This document shows, one piece after another, positions 12,357 to 19,804 of a stretch of 35,246 nucleotides of DNA. How positions within the stretch are numbered: position 1 is the first letter of the stretch; every line of letters starts with the position of its first letter. Below the pieces are notes generated by a model that saw only the letters and a list, made by a program, of their open reading frames with translations, searched no databases and had not been told where the DNA came from. The stretch is from Phycisphaerales bacterium (GTDB taxonomy: Bacteria > Planctomycetota > Phycisphaerae > Phycisphaerales > UBA1924): NCBI GenBank assembly GCA_020853975.1, contig JADYXW010000105.1:1-35246 (forward strand), read 5' to 3'. Both the position numbers and the translations under genes were made by a program.

Positions 12357-12887
12357 CTAGGGCAGCCGGGCGGTCCAGATGGCGGGGGGAGTCCACGCGG
12401 CGATGGTCCCGGCGTGCCAGAGGTCTGGTGTGAGGAGGATGCCCCGGAGCGCCGGATGCGTGCCAAGGGCCTCACCGATGCGCATCAGGTGGTCCTCCGC
12501 GCGAGATTCCATTTCGGGCGTCAGGAGCCACCTTGGGCACAGGATGAGCGCCCACGCCGGGCAGGCGCGGAGAAAAGTAAGGATGGACGGAGTGTCGGAG
12601 ATGACGTCCGCGTGGTGGGGGAGGAGGGCCGGGGTGGAGCCGACCCCGAGCGAGGCTGCCTCGAATCGGTCGGCCCGGCTAGCCCAATCCGCCCGCGCGG
12701 GGGCCATCCAGGGTGTCAGGCCTTCGCCGGCGGGTGTGCGGATGCCGGTGATCGGAGGGCTAGGCGAAGGAGGCGAACTGGGATCGGGCCACAGGAGCGC
12801 GAGGGGGGCCCGCTCGTGGCCTTGGACGAGCAGGGAGCCATCCGGGCGTGCCGAAACGATGCTGGGTGAGGGGAAAGGTTGGGGCAT
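12357..12887 (-). CDS. Hypothetical protein, 176 aa
   Basis: Not recognised. The second half (STPALLPHHADVISDTPSILTFLRACPAWALILCPRWLLTPEM, then HPALRGILLTPD) has the strand-helix rhythm seen in TIM-barrel sugar isomerase-like proteins, with a Pro-rich stretch (PDPSSPPSPSPPI) earlier; this is a low-confidence resemblance. ATG at 12887 is chosen because the frame upstream of it (to 13175) is Arg-rich and lies over another gene's start. No clear Shine-Dalgarno precedes it. It is 32 bases upstream of nuoC on the same strand. The opposite strand is also open here, so whether this is a real gene should be treated with some reserve. Confidence 0.6.
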   Translation of the reverse strand: MPQPFPSPSIVSARPDGSLLVQGHERAPLALLWPDPSSPPSPSPPITGIRTPAGEGLTPWMAPARADWASRADRFEAASLGVGSTPALLPHHADVISDTPSILTFLRACPAWALILCPRWLLTPEMESRAEDHLMRIGEALGTHPALRGILLTPDLWHAGTIAAWTPPAIWTARLP

Positions 12888-13041
12888 GGCACGTTGCTTG
12901 CGGGGAGAAAAACGAGTGGGTGTTGAGCGTCCGCTTGGGGTTACATCCTGTGCGAGCGGGTCGGTGTCGCGCCGAAGGAAGGGGCGAGGACCGCACCGCG
13001 GCAGGATGCCGAACGCCCGGGCTCGCGCCCGGAGGATACGG

Positions 13042-13338
13042 ATGATCCCAGCTTCTTTGTCGCTTCGACGCCCGGTGCGGATCGATCTGTCGCTCTTTTC
13101 GAGGTCGGCCCCCGCCCCGCGGGCGCACACGCCCTCGCCGGTGGCGGGGCTGATCTCGCAGATCATTGAGATCAACCCGAGCGCGACGAGTGATTTTCTG
13201 GCGCGGTTCGCCGAGCCGGCGCTGCGCGAGTATCTCGCGCACCTGCAGACCGGGCAGGAGCCTCGTGGACGAGAGTCGACGTGGGTAAGGTCGGCGGGCC
13301 GTCCCGCGATCGTGACCCGAGCGGCGAAGCACGACTAG
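13042..13338 (+). CDS. Small conserved-looking hypothetical protein, 98 aa
   Basis: A compact gene that is hidden inside a much longer open frame. ATG at 13042 is preceded by GGAGG with a six-base spacing, and third positions from there on are strongly G or C. The protein has a basic N-terminus (SLSLRRPVRIDLSL), then a predicted helical region SPVAGLISQIIEINPSATSD, then FLARFAEPALREYLAHLQ and a C-terminus GRPAIVTR. I believe the middle segment is conserved in related planctomycetes, but cannot test it here and assign no function. It overlaps prmC tail to tail: both stop codons are TAG and share the palindrome CTAG (13335-13338). Confidence 0.72.
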   Translation: MIPASLSLRRPVRIDLSLFSRSAPAPRAHTPSPVAGLISQIIEINPSATSDFLARFAEPALREYLAHLQTGQEPRGRESTWVRSAGRPAIVTRAAKHD

Positions 13339-14264
13339 CGGCGCACCCGCGTCGCGACCACGACGCGGGGAAGGCCCTCGACATCCTGGAGCACGCGCGC
13401 GTCGGCGAGCGCCGGCGATGCGTCGGCGAGCGACCGGGCTTCCTCGGCGCGCGAGGACGCGACCTCCACCAGCAGCAGGCCGCCCGGCTTGAGCAGGCGT
13501 GCGCCGTCCGCGATGAGAGGGCGCACCAGCGTCAGGCCATCGGGCCCGCCCCGGAGCGCGAGGTGGGGCTCGTGATCGAGCACATTGCGATCGACCTGGC
13601 CCGGCCACTCGTCGTCGGGGATGTAGGGCGGGTTGGCGACCAGGTAATCAAGGCTCGGTTCGCCCCGGGTTGCCGGAAACTCGGCGAAGGGTGCGAGCAG
13701 GTCGCCTCGGAGCAGATCGAGGCGGTCCAGAACGCCGTGGCGGGAGGCGTTGAGGCGGGCAACCTCCAGGGCGTCGGGCGAGAGGTCGCTGGCGACGACG
13801 CGGGCGCCCGGCAGGCGCTTGAGGAGCGAGATCGCGACGCAGCCGCTACCCGTGCAGACATCCGCGATGAGGAGCCCCTCGCCCCTGGCGCCCACGCCGT
13901 GGGTCGCGCGGGCGTGCTGGAGGACGTGCTCGACGATGGTCTCCGTGGCGGGCCTGGGGATGAGCACGCGCCGGTCGACGTGAAAGGCCAGTCCGAAGAA
14001 CCACGCGTCACCCACGAGGTACTGGACGGGCTCGTGCGCGAGGGCGCGCGTCACGAGATCGCGGAGGGTCTGGCGCTCCAGGGGCGAGGCGGGCCGGTCC
14101 TGATCGAGGTAGAGCTTCAGGCGGTCGCACCCGATGACGTGCGCGACGAGCATCTCCGCCATCAGGCGGGGAGAGTCCAGGCCCTTCTTCGTGAAGGCCT
14201 GGCCCATCCACGCGAGCAGCTTGCGCGTGGTCCAGACCTCTGCGTGGGCGGCGTCCGCGGACAT
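13335..14264 (-). CDS. prmC: Peptide chain release factor N5-glutamine methyltransferase PrmC
   Basis: Methylates the Gln of the GGQ motif in release factors RF1/RF2 with S-adenosylmethionine. It has 309 residues, usual length about 280-290. The N-terminal helical domain (1-95, EPVQYLVGDAWFFGLAFHVDRRVLIPRPATE) is followed by the Rossmann methyltransferase fold with the SAM loop VCTGSGCVAISL and the catalytic NPPYIP. ATG at 14264; there is no Shine-Dalgarno, but TACCCT ends six bases before it. It is 46 bases after polA and shares its stop site with the convergent small gene. In many bacteria prmC sits beside prfA; no prfA is seen here. Confidence 0.93.
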   Translation of the reverse strand: MSADAAHAEVWTTRKLLAWMGQAFTKKGLDSPRLMAEMLVAHVIGCDRLKLYLDQDRPASPLERQTLRDLVTRALAHEPVQYLVGDAWFFGLAFHVDRRVLIPRPATETIVEHVLQHARATHGVGARGEGLLIADVCTGSGCVAISLLKRLPGARVVASDLSPDALEVARLNASRHGVLDRLDLLRGDLLAPFAEFPATRGEPSLDYLVANPPYIPDDEWPGQVDRNVLDHEPHLALRGGPDGLTLVRPLIADGARLLKPGGLLLVEVASSRAEEARSLADASPALADARVLQDVEGLPRVVVATRVRR

Positions 14265-14270
14265 GGCCAG

Positions 14271-14276
14271 AGGGTA
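14271..14276 (-). promoter_or_regulatory. -10-like hexamer six bases before prmC
   Basis: TACCCT on the minus strand followed by CTGGCC and then the prmC ATG. Same spacing as for coaD, the GlmU-like gene and the cytochrome-c/DUF1592 gene. No convincing -35 is visible. Confidence 0.4.
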
Positions 14277-14310
14277 GTGAACTTCCCGGGCGGGTGCGGC
14301 GGCGTGGTGC

Positions 14311-17256
14311 CTACTTGCCCTCGTGCCAGTTGCGGGCCAGTGAGGCGTCGGCCCGGAGGGGCACGCGGAGGGTCATCGCGCGTTCCATCCGGTCCTTGAC
14401 CAGCACCTTGGCATCCTGGGCGAGGGCTTCCGGCGACTCAAAGACCAGTTCGTCATGGATCTGGAGGAGGAGCTTCACCGCCCCGGGGGGGAACGGCCCC
14501 TCGCCCGCGCGGAACCGGCGGAAGAGGTCCACCATCGCGACCTTGATGAGGTCCGCCGCGGAGCCCTGCACCACGCTGTTGATCGCCAGTCGCTCCGCGA
14601 GGGCGCGGCGGGATGGGTTGGTGGACTGGATGTCGGTGATCGGGCGGCGCCGGCCCAGGATGGTGCTGACGTAGCCGTGGCGGCGGGCCTGCTCGATGCA
14701 CTCCTGCAGAAAGGTCGTGATGCCGGCGAACTTGCGCTTGTAGCCGTCGATGATCGACGCGGCCTGATCCTGGGGGACCTTCAGCCGGCGGGCGAGGCCG
14801 AACGCCGTCACGCCGTACACGATCCCGAAGTTCACCATCTTCGCGCCGCTGCGCTGCTCGCGGGTGACCTTGTCCGCGGGGATGTTGTGGATCTGGGCCG
14901 CGACGGCGGTGTGGATGTCCTCGTCGGCCTCGAACGCCGCGATCAGCGCCGGGTCTCGTGATAGGTGCGCGAGCAGGCGGAGCTCGATCTGCGAATAGTC
15001 CGCCGCGACGAGCGTGTGCCCGGGCTCGGCGACGAAGGCGCGGCGGATTTCCCGCCCCACGTCCGTTCGGATGGGGATGTTTTGCAGATTCGGGTCGCTG
15101 CTGGCCAGACGCCCCGTGGCGGCGACGGTCTGGTGGAAGCTCGCGTGCACGCGCCCGGTCGCGGGGTGGATGGCGTCCCTGAGCGCGACGAGGTAGGTCG
15201 AGACGAGCTTGGTGAGCTGGCGGTACTCGAGGATGAGCCGGGGCAGGGGTGTGGCGATGGTGTCGTCCGCCGCGAGAGACTCGAGAACCTCCGCGTCGGT
15301 GGAATAGCCGGTCTTGGTGCGTTTCTGGCCGGGGATGCCGAGCCCGGATACCTCGGCATCGGGCCGGTTGAAGAGGGCGGCGGCGAGCTGCCTGGGGGAG
15401 TCCGGGTCGAACGTGCGCCCCAGCGCCGCCTTGGACTCCGCGTGGATGCGCTCGAGGAGCGTGTCGATCTGCCCCTGGAGTCGGACGCGCTGGCGGTCGA
15501 GCTCCGCCGGCTCGCAGCGGATGCCGTTCCACTCCATCTCCGCCAGCACCTCCACCAGCGGCATCTCCACATCCTGCATCAGCGGCATGAGGCCCATCGC
15601 GCGGAGCTGGGGCATCATCAGCTCGCGGAGCTGAAGGGCGACGTCGGCGTCTTCGGCGGCGTACTGGGTGGCGAGGTCGAGCGGCACCGTGTCGAAGGTG
15701 CGCTGGTTCTTGCCGCTGCCCAGCAGCTCGCTGAGTGAGATGTTGGTGCGGCCCAGGAGCGCGAGGGCGAGCGCGTCCAGACCGTGGGAGGAGCGGGAGG
15801 CGTCGATGAGGTAGCTGGCGACCATGGAGTCGCAGGGAAAGTGCTCCGCGGGCATGGCGGGGGTCGCGCACAACCCCCTGAGCTCGACGCCCTGGGCGCG
15901 GAGGATCAGGAGGTCGAACTTCAGGTTGTGCCCGCACTTGGGCTTGTCGGGGTCTTCGAGGATGGGGCGGAGGGCCCCGAGGACCGCGTGCTGGTCGAGG
16001 TGCTCTTGGGGGGTGGGGGAGCGGACGGGGATGTACCAGCCCGTGCCGGGGGCGACGGAGAGCGACACGCCGCAGAGTTTGGCGTCCCGCGGGGAGAGGG
16101 CAGTGGTCTCGGTGTCGAAGGCGATGACGGGCGCGGCGCGGAGGGCCATCGCGACGCGGGCGAGGTCTTCGGCGGTGCGCACGCAGGTGTACACGCCCGA
16201 GGATGCGAGCCGCGGCGTGACGGCGCGTGCGGCCTGATCGACCTGCGCGAACAGGCTGCCCTCGTCGGGCGGGGCCTCGGCCCGCCTGCGCGGCGCGGGT
16301 GGGGCGTCCGGCTGGGGCGGGGTCAGCGGCATGACGGCCGGCTCGCCCGCGAGCGTGCGGACCTCGTCCTGGTAGCGATTGAAGCCAAGTTCCTTGAGGA
16401 TGGGGATGAGTTTGAGGAGGGGCAGGCGGTCGGTGCGGGCGGCGTCGAGGTCGATGGTGAGGGGCAGGTCGCGGCGGAGCGTGACGAGCTCACGCGAGAC
16501 GCCCAGCCGCGGGATGGCCTCCCGGAGCTTCTCGCCACGCTTGCCCTTGATCTCGGAGGCATGGGCAATGAGGTTGTCGAGCGTGCCCCATTCCTGGAGC
16601 AGGGCGGCGGCGGTCTTCTCGCCCACTCCCTCGACACCCGGCACGTTGTCGACGCTGTCGCCCATCAGCGTGAGCATGTCGACTATCTGCGATGGAGCCA
16701 GGCCCGTGCCGTGCTTCAGAGTGGCCTCGGAGATACCCGTGTCGGCGTGGACATCAAACATGGCCACCGGGCCCAGGCCATCACCAGCGCCCTGAAGGAG
16801 TTGCTTGAGGTCCTTGTCCTTGGAGATCATCCGGATGGACAGATCCGGGTGGTCCTTGCGAAGCCTTGTGACGAGCGTGGCGATGACGTCGTCGGCCTCG
16901 AAGCCCGCCAGCCCGACGACGGGCACGCCCAGCTCCGCGAGAAGCGCCATGCAGCGGTCAACCTGAGGGCGCAGGTCTTCGGGCGGGGGCGGGCGGTGGG
17001 CCTTGTAGTCCGGGTAGATCTGCGAGCGGAAGGTGCCCCGGTCGTCGGAAACATCGGTCGCGACGATGACGTAGTCGGGCCTGCCCGCGACGCGGAGGCC
17101 GGGCTCTGAGGCGCGGATGAGCTTGAGGAGCATGCCCACGAAGCCGAACGTCATGTTCGTCGGCTCTTTCGTGACCGGGCTGGTCATGGGCGTGCGGATG
17201 GCGTGGTACGCCCGGAAGAACTGCGCAAAGGCGTCGATGATGTAGAGCGTGGGCAT
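14311..17256 (-). CDS. polA: DNA polymerase I
   Basis: Replication and repair polymerase, 981 residues. All three activities look intact. The 5'-3' nuclease (about 1-300) shows FEADDVIATL, SKDKDLKQLL and GDSVDNVPGVEGVGEKTA. The 3'-5' proofreading domain shows DTE (381-383), HNLKFD (N444, D448) and YxxED (Y532, D536). The polymerase shows motif A DYSQIELRLL (D753), the O helix RSGAKMVNFGIVYG (K806, F810, Y814) and motif C HDE (about 934-936). The Phe at the O-helix position predicts discrimination against dideoxynucleotides. A Pro/Ala/Arg-rich linker (311-332) joins the nuclease and exonuclease domains. ATG at 17256 is chosen because homologues begin with a short MxxLYIIDAFAQFFRAYHA segment. 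It starts two bases after the stop of the GlmU-like gene and has no Shine-Dalgarno, so coupled translation is likely. Confidence 0.97.
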   Translation of the reverse strand: MPTLYIIDAFAQFFRAYHAIRTPMTSPVTKEPTNMTFGFVGMLLKLIRASEPGLRVAGRPDYVIVATDVSDDRGTFRSQIYPDYKAHRPPPPEDLRPQVDRCMALLAELGVPVVGLAGFEADDVIATLVTRLRKDHPDLSIRMISKDKDLKQLLQGAGDGLGPVAMFDVHADTGISEATLKHGTGLAPSQIVDMLTLMGDSVDNVPGVEGVGEKTAAALLQEWGTLDNLIAHASEIKGKRGEKLREAIPRLGVSRELVTLRRDLPLTIDLDAARTDRLPLLKLIPILKELGFNRYQDEVRTLAGEPAVMPLTPPQPDAPPAPRRRAEAPPDEGSLFAQVDQAARAVTPRLASSGVYTCVRTAEDLARVAMALRAAPVIAFDTETTALSPRDAKLCGVSLSVAPGTGWYIPVRSPTPQEHLDQHAVLGALRPILEDPDKPKCGHNLKFDLLILRAQGVELRGLCATPAMPAEHFPCDSMVASYLIDASRSSHGLDALALALLGRTNISLSELLGSGKNQRTFDTVPLDLATQYAAEDADVALQLRELMMPQLRAMGLMPLMQDVEMPLVEVLAEMEWNGIRCEPAELDRQRVRLQGQIDTLLERIHAESKAALGRTFDPDSPRQLAAALFNRPDAEVSGLGIPGQKRTKTGYSTDAEVLESLAADDTIATPLPRLILEYRQLTKLVSTYLVALRDAIHPATGRVHASFHQTVAATGRLASSDPNLQNIPIRTDVGREIRRAFVAEPGHTLVAADYSQIELRLLAHLSRDPALIAAFEADEDIHTAVAAQIHNIPADKVTREQRSGAKMVNFGIVYGVTAFGLARRLKVPQDQAASIIDGYKRKFAGITTFLQECIEQARRHGYVSTILGRRRPITDIQSTNPSRRALAERLAINSVVQGSAADLIKVAMVDLFRRFRAGEGPFPPGAVKLLLQIHDELVFESPEALAQDAKVLVKDRMERAMTLRVPLRADASLARNWHEGK

Positions 17257-17258
17257 GG

Positions 17259-18521
17259 CTAGACGGCGCGCTGGTGCAGCGAGGCGAGGCGGTCGAGGTA
17301 GGCCTGCGAGGGCTCGACTTTGCGCCGGGCCATCATGGCGCGGGCGACGTCCAGGAACTTGTCGAGGCGGTAAGAGCGCTCGCCGGCGTCGGTGCGCCAG
17401 CAGAATGGCCTCGTGCAGCCCGTGACGGGGGCGGTGCACGCGAACATGCCCCCGGTGTGGAGAACAGAGCCCGTCATGAGGCGGGTGCAGATGGCGGTCT
17501 TGACGTGGTCGCCGATGGTGGGGCCCAGGAAGGTCTCCCCGGTGCGTTCGTGGCCCGCGCCCGGGAGAGCAACGGCGGGGATCTCGGCGTAGGTGTTGAG
17601 GAGGTTGCTGCAGGTGGTGCCCGCGCCGAGGTTGACCCACTCACCGACCCAGGCGTCTCCCAGGTAGCCGTCGTGGGCCTTGTTGGAGTATCCCTGGAAG
17701 ATGCAGCCCCCGACTTCGCCATTGACCTTGCACCAGGGCCCGACGCCTGTGTATGGGCGGATCGTGGCGCGCTCGAGGACCGTGGAGCATGACCCGATGA
17801 AGGCGGGGCCGATGATGATGGCGCCCGGACGGACGACGGCGCGCTCCGCGATGACGATCGGGCCGTGCTCGGCGTCGAGGATCGCGCCCGGGTGCACCCG
17901 GGCGCCGCGTGTGACGCTGATGGGGAACCCGGGGATGCAGATGGGCCCCGGTCCGGACTCCGACGGAGCGGCGAAGTCGGCGGGCTGCTCAAAAAGCTCG
18001 CGAGAGTCGGCGTCAGGGGGGAGGGATGCGGCGCCGGTGATGAGCCGCAGATCAAGGTCGATGCAGCGGTCGCGGAAGGTGCGTGCGTGCCAGGGGCGGG
18101 AGAGGAGCGTGGGGGCGGGCAACTCGCGGATGCGGGCGCCCTCGGGGCGTGCGCCGGCGAGGGCGGCGGAGACGTCGCGGGGGAAGAGGCAGGCGCAGAC
18201 CAGATCCCCCGAGCCGGCCTCGAGCCAGAGATCCCCCGGGGACATGGAGGCGAGACCCTGGGGCGGGAGCGGGCAGCGACCGTTGTAGAGCACCCAGGGG
18301 CCGTCGAGATTCAGGGTGCCGTTGACGGGCAGCGCGTGCGCCGCGCGGACGAGCGCGGTCATGGCCTGGGGCACCCAGAGGTACCCGGGCTTTTGGCCAA
18401 GGACGCGCCCGAGCCGCTCGAGCGTCGTGAGCGCCCCGGTGCGGATGTCGAAGGACGCGCGCAGGTCGACCAGCGGCGCCAGCGAGCCCTTCCCGTCGTC
18501 GAACACGATCACGCGGAGCAT
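17259..18521 (-). CDS. GlmU-like sugar nucleotidyltransferase with hexapeptide repeats
   Basis: Putative sugar-1-phosphate nucleotidyltransferase family (NTP_transf_4-like), 420 residues. The N-terminal 200 residues begin MLRVIVFDDGKGSLAPLVDLRASFDIRTGALTTLERL, the usual opening of this family, which lacks the GxGTRM loop of true GlmU. The C-terminal half is a left-handed beta helix of hexapeptide repeats (GARVHPGAILDAEHGPIVIAERAVVRPGAIIIG, then IGDHVKTAICTRLMTG), typical of acyl- or nucleotidyl-transferase trimers. The substrate is unknown. ATG at 18521 has no Shine-Dalgarno; TACACT ends six bases before it. It ends two bases before polA and starts 22 bases after coaD, with which it shares the upstream sequence CGGTACACT. 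Confidence 0.85.
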   Translation of the reverse strand: MLRVIVFDDGKGSLAPLVDLRASFDIRTGALTTLERLGRVLGQKPGYLWVPQAMTALVRAAHALPVNGTLNLDGPWVLYNGRCPLPPQGLASMSPGDLWLEAGSGDLVCACLFPRDVSAALAGARPEGARIRELPAPTLLSRPWHARTFRDRCIDLDLRLITGAASLPPDADSRELFEQPADFAAPSESGPGPICIPGFPISVTRGARVHPGAILDAEHGPIVIAERAVVRPGAIIIGPAFIGSCSTVLERATIRPYTGVGPWCKVNGEVGGCIFQGYSNKAHDGYLGDAWVGEWVNLGAGTTCSNLLNTYAEIPAVALPGAGHERTGETFLGPTIGDHVKTAICTRLMTGSVLHTGGMFACTAPVTGCTRPFCWRTDAGERSYRLDKFLDVARAMMARRKVEPSQAYLDRLASLHQRAV

Positions 18522-18527
18522 GGGCGC

Positions 18528-18533
18528 AGTGTA
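18528..18533 (-). promoter_or_regulatory. -10-like hexamer six bases before the GlmU-like gene
   Basis: TACACT on the minus strand then GCGCCC and the ATG. The nine bases CGGTACACT are identical to those before coaD. It lies in the 22-base gap after coaD, so the gene may have its own transcription start. Confidence 0.45.
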
Positions 18534-18543
18534 CCGCGCGGGT

Positions 18544-19095
18544 CTATCCCCCGTTGCTGCCCCGGAGGGCCTCGAGCACCGGGTGCCTTTGGGCCTTCTT
18601 GGTGCGGAGAGCCTCGATGACCGGCGGGGGCACCATGGAGCGGAGCGCGTCCAGGTCGTCGCTCATTGCTGTGATCTGCCTGATGAGGCTGGAAGAGGTG
18701 TAGGCGAAGCTCTGCCCGGCGACGACGAAGGCTGTTTCCAGGCCAGCGACCTCGCGGTTGGTGACGGCCTGCTGGACTTCATACTGGAGGTCGGAGAGGT
18801 TGCGAAAGCCCCGGAGCAGCGCGGAGGCGCCGACCGAGCGGGCGAAGTCCACCGTGAGCCCGGAGAAGGCGCGGACGCTCACCGGGGCGCCCGGTTCTCG
18901 CGCTTCGAGTTCGCGGACGAGCTCGTTGGCGAGCTGCACGCGTTCCTCGATGGTGAAGAGGGCCTGCTTGCCCGGGTTGCGGCCGACGCCGACGATGAGT
19001 TCGTCGAAGAGGCGCCTCCCTCGTGCGATGACGTCGAGGTGCCCGAGCGACACTGGATCGAAGGACCCCGGGTAGATCGCCAGGTGGTGGGGCAT
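18544..19095 (-). CDS. coaD: Pantetheine-phosphate adenylyltransferase CoaD
   Basis: Makes dephospho-CoA from 4'-phosphopantetheine and ATP. It has 183 residues, slightly longer than the usual 160-170 because of a C-terminal extension (PVLEALRGSNGG). The nucleotidyltransferase signature is AIYPGSFDPVSLGHLDVI (the SLGH here corresponds to the more usual TxGH), followed by LLRGFRNLSDLQYEVQQAVTNR and the SSSLIRQI motif near the end. ATG at 19095 starts the protein just as the family does. There is no Shine-Dalgarno; TACACT ends six bases before the ATG. First gene of the coaD to prmC cluster. Confidence 0.95.
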   Translation of the reverse strand: MPHHLAIYPGSFDPVSLGHLDVIARGRRLFDELIVGVGRNPGKQALFTIEERVQLANELVRELEAREPGAPVSVRAFSGLTVDFARSVGASALLRGFRNLSDLQYEVQQAVTNREVAGLETAFVVAGQSFAYTSSSLIRQITAMSDDLDALRSMVPPPVIEALRTKKAQRHPVLEALRGSNGG

Positions 19096-19101
19096 TGCGA
19101 G

Positions 19102-19107
19102 AGTGTA
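19102..19107 (-). promoter_or_regulatory. -10-like hexamer six bases before coaD
   Basis: TACACT on the minus strand, then CTCGCA and the ATG. Preceding bases CGG give the same CGGTACACT block as before the GlmU-like gene. No good -35 is visible 16-18 bases upstream. Confidence 0.45.
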
Positions 19108-19298
19108 CCGGGCAAGCGGGAATGGAAGGGGCCGATGGCTTCTCGGACGCTCGGGAGTCGTGCCCTGCGTGGCCCGCGTGGCGTGAGGACAACACGAGTG
19201 TGGCGGGCGGGGAGCGCTCCGTCATGGGTGGCGGGTCCGGACGGGGTTGAGAAACCACTTCGCGCTTCGGCACGCCTGTTGTAAGGTAGTGCCGGATC

Positions 19299-19664
19299 AT
19301 GAGAACGACGCTCCTCCTGCTTCTGGCCGGTTCGGCTCTCGCTGGGTGTGCACGCTCGGTCGAGATCGTGAGGCGAGAGCCCGGGCCCGCGGGCGGCGCG
19401 ACCGGACGGGGGGCCGAGGTGGTCTTCGCCGGGGCGGCGATCGACCCGGAAGCAGAGGGTTGGGACTTTGACAGACGGGACGCGTCTCTCACGGCGCGCG
19501 GGCCCCTGACCGTGGTGGACGCGGGCTGGCAGGCGGTGCCCAGGCCATCGCTGGACTACGCGAGGCGGTTGTACCTGGAGCCGGGAAGGCAGGCGCCCGT
19601 CACGTACTTCGGGAGCGGGCAGGGGCCAGAGCGCCGGAGCTGGCGCCCCTGGTGGAGCGACTGA
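19299..19664 (+). CDS. Small hypothetical lipoprotein, 121 aa
   Basis: Short exported protein with signal MRTTLLLLLAGSALAGC: the lipobox LAGC places the lipidated Cys at residue 17. The mature part is acidic to neutral, with short predicted beta segments (AEVVFAGAAIDP, GPLTVVDAGW) and an aromatic end (RRSWRPWWSD). Not recognised. ATG at 19299 follows directly from the signal sequence. There is no strong Shine-Dalgarno; GTAAGGT lies upstream, with TAAGGT (19282-19287) eleven bases from the ATG. The same 8-mer GTAAGGTA stands in front of the prepilin-like gene at 27764. Divergent from coaD. Confidence 0.75.
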   Translation: MRTTLLLLLAGSALAGCARSVEIVRREPGPAGGATGRGAEVVFAGAAIDPEAEGWDFDRRDASLTARGPLTVVDAGWQAVPRPSLDYARRLYLEPGRQAPVTYFGSGQGPERRSWRPWWSD

Positions 19665-19667
19665 GCC

Positions 19668-19712
19668 AAAAAAAGTCAACGCCCGGGCGGGCAACAAGCC
19701 CAACCCGGGCGT
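19668..19712 (-). terminator. Rho-independent terminator after the fibro-slime gene
   Basis: On the minus strand a 9-base-pair outer stem (ACGCCCGGG / CCCGGGCGT, 19679-19712) with a nested GGGC-AACAA-GCCC hairpin is followed by TTGAC and a run of seven T (19668-19674). It ends the gene at 19805-20731, and may also stop the convergent lipoprotein gene. Confidence 0.75.
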
Positions 19713-19804
19713 GGAACTCAGGGAAGATGCCGGGAGCCCTTCGGACGGCCCGCCGACCGGGCTCGCTCCGGGCGCGCCCGCCCGGTCGGCTCCGCGGCGA
19801 CGGC

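Noticed and set aside
12379..13041. Upstream extension of the small gene at 13042 into a 319-residue protein
   Set aside because: The extension has a non-coding-like composition (Arg, Ser, Met) and lies over a minus-strand gene. A good ribosome site and sharp change in content mark 13042 as the start.
15784..17109. A 441-residue plus-strand frame antisense to polA
   Set aside because: Polymerase motifs on the minus strand are complete; the mirror frame has Gly/Val/Glu/Asp composition only.
17257..17640. An N-terminal extension of polA from 17640
   Set aside because: It reads as Arg/Pro/His-rich shadow of the GlmU-like gene; the polymerase begins at MPTLYIIDAF, 17256.
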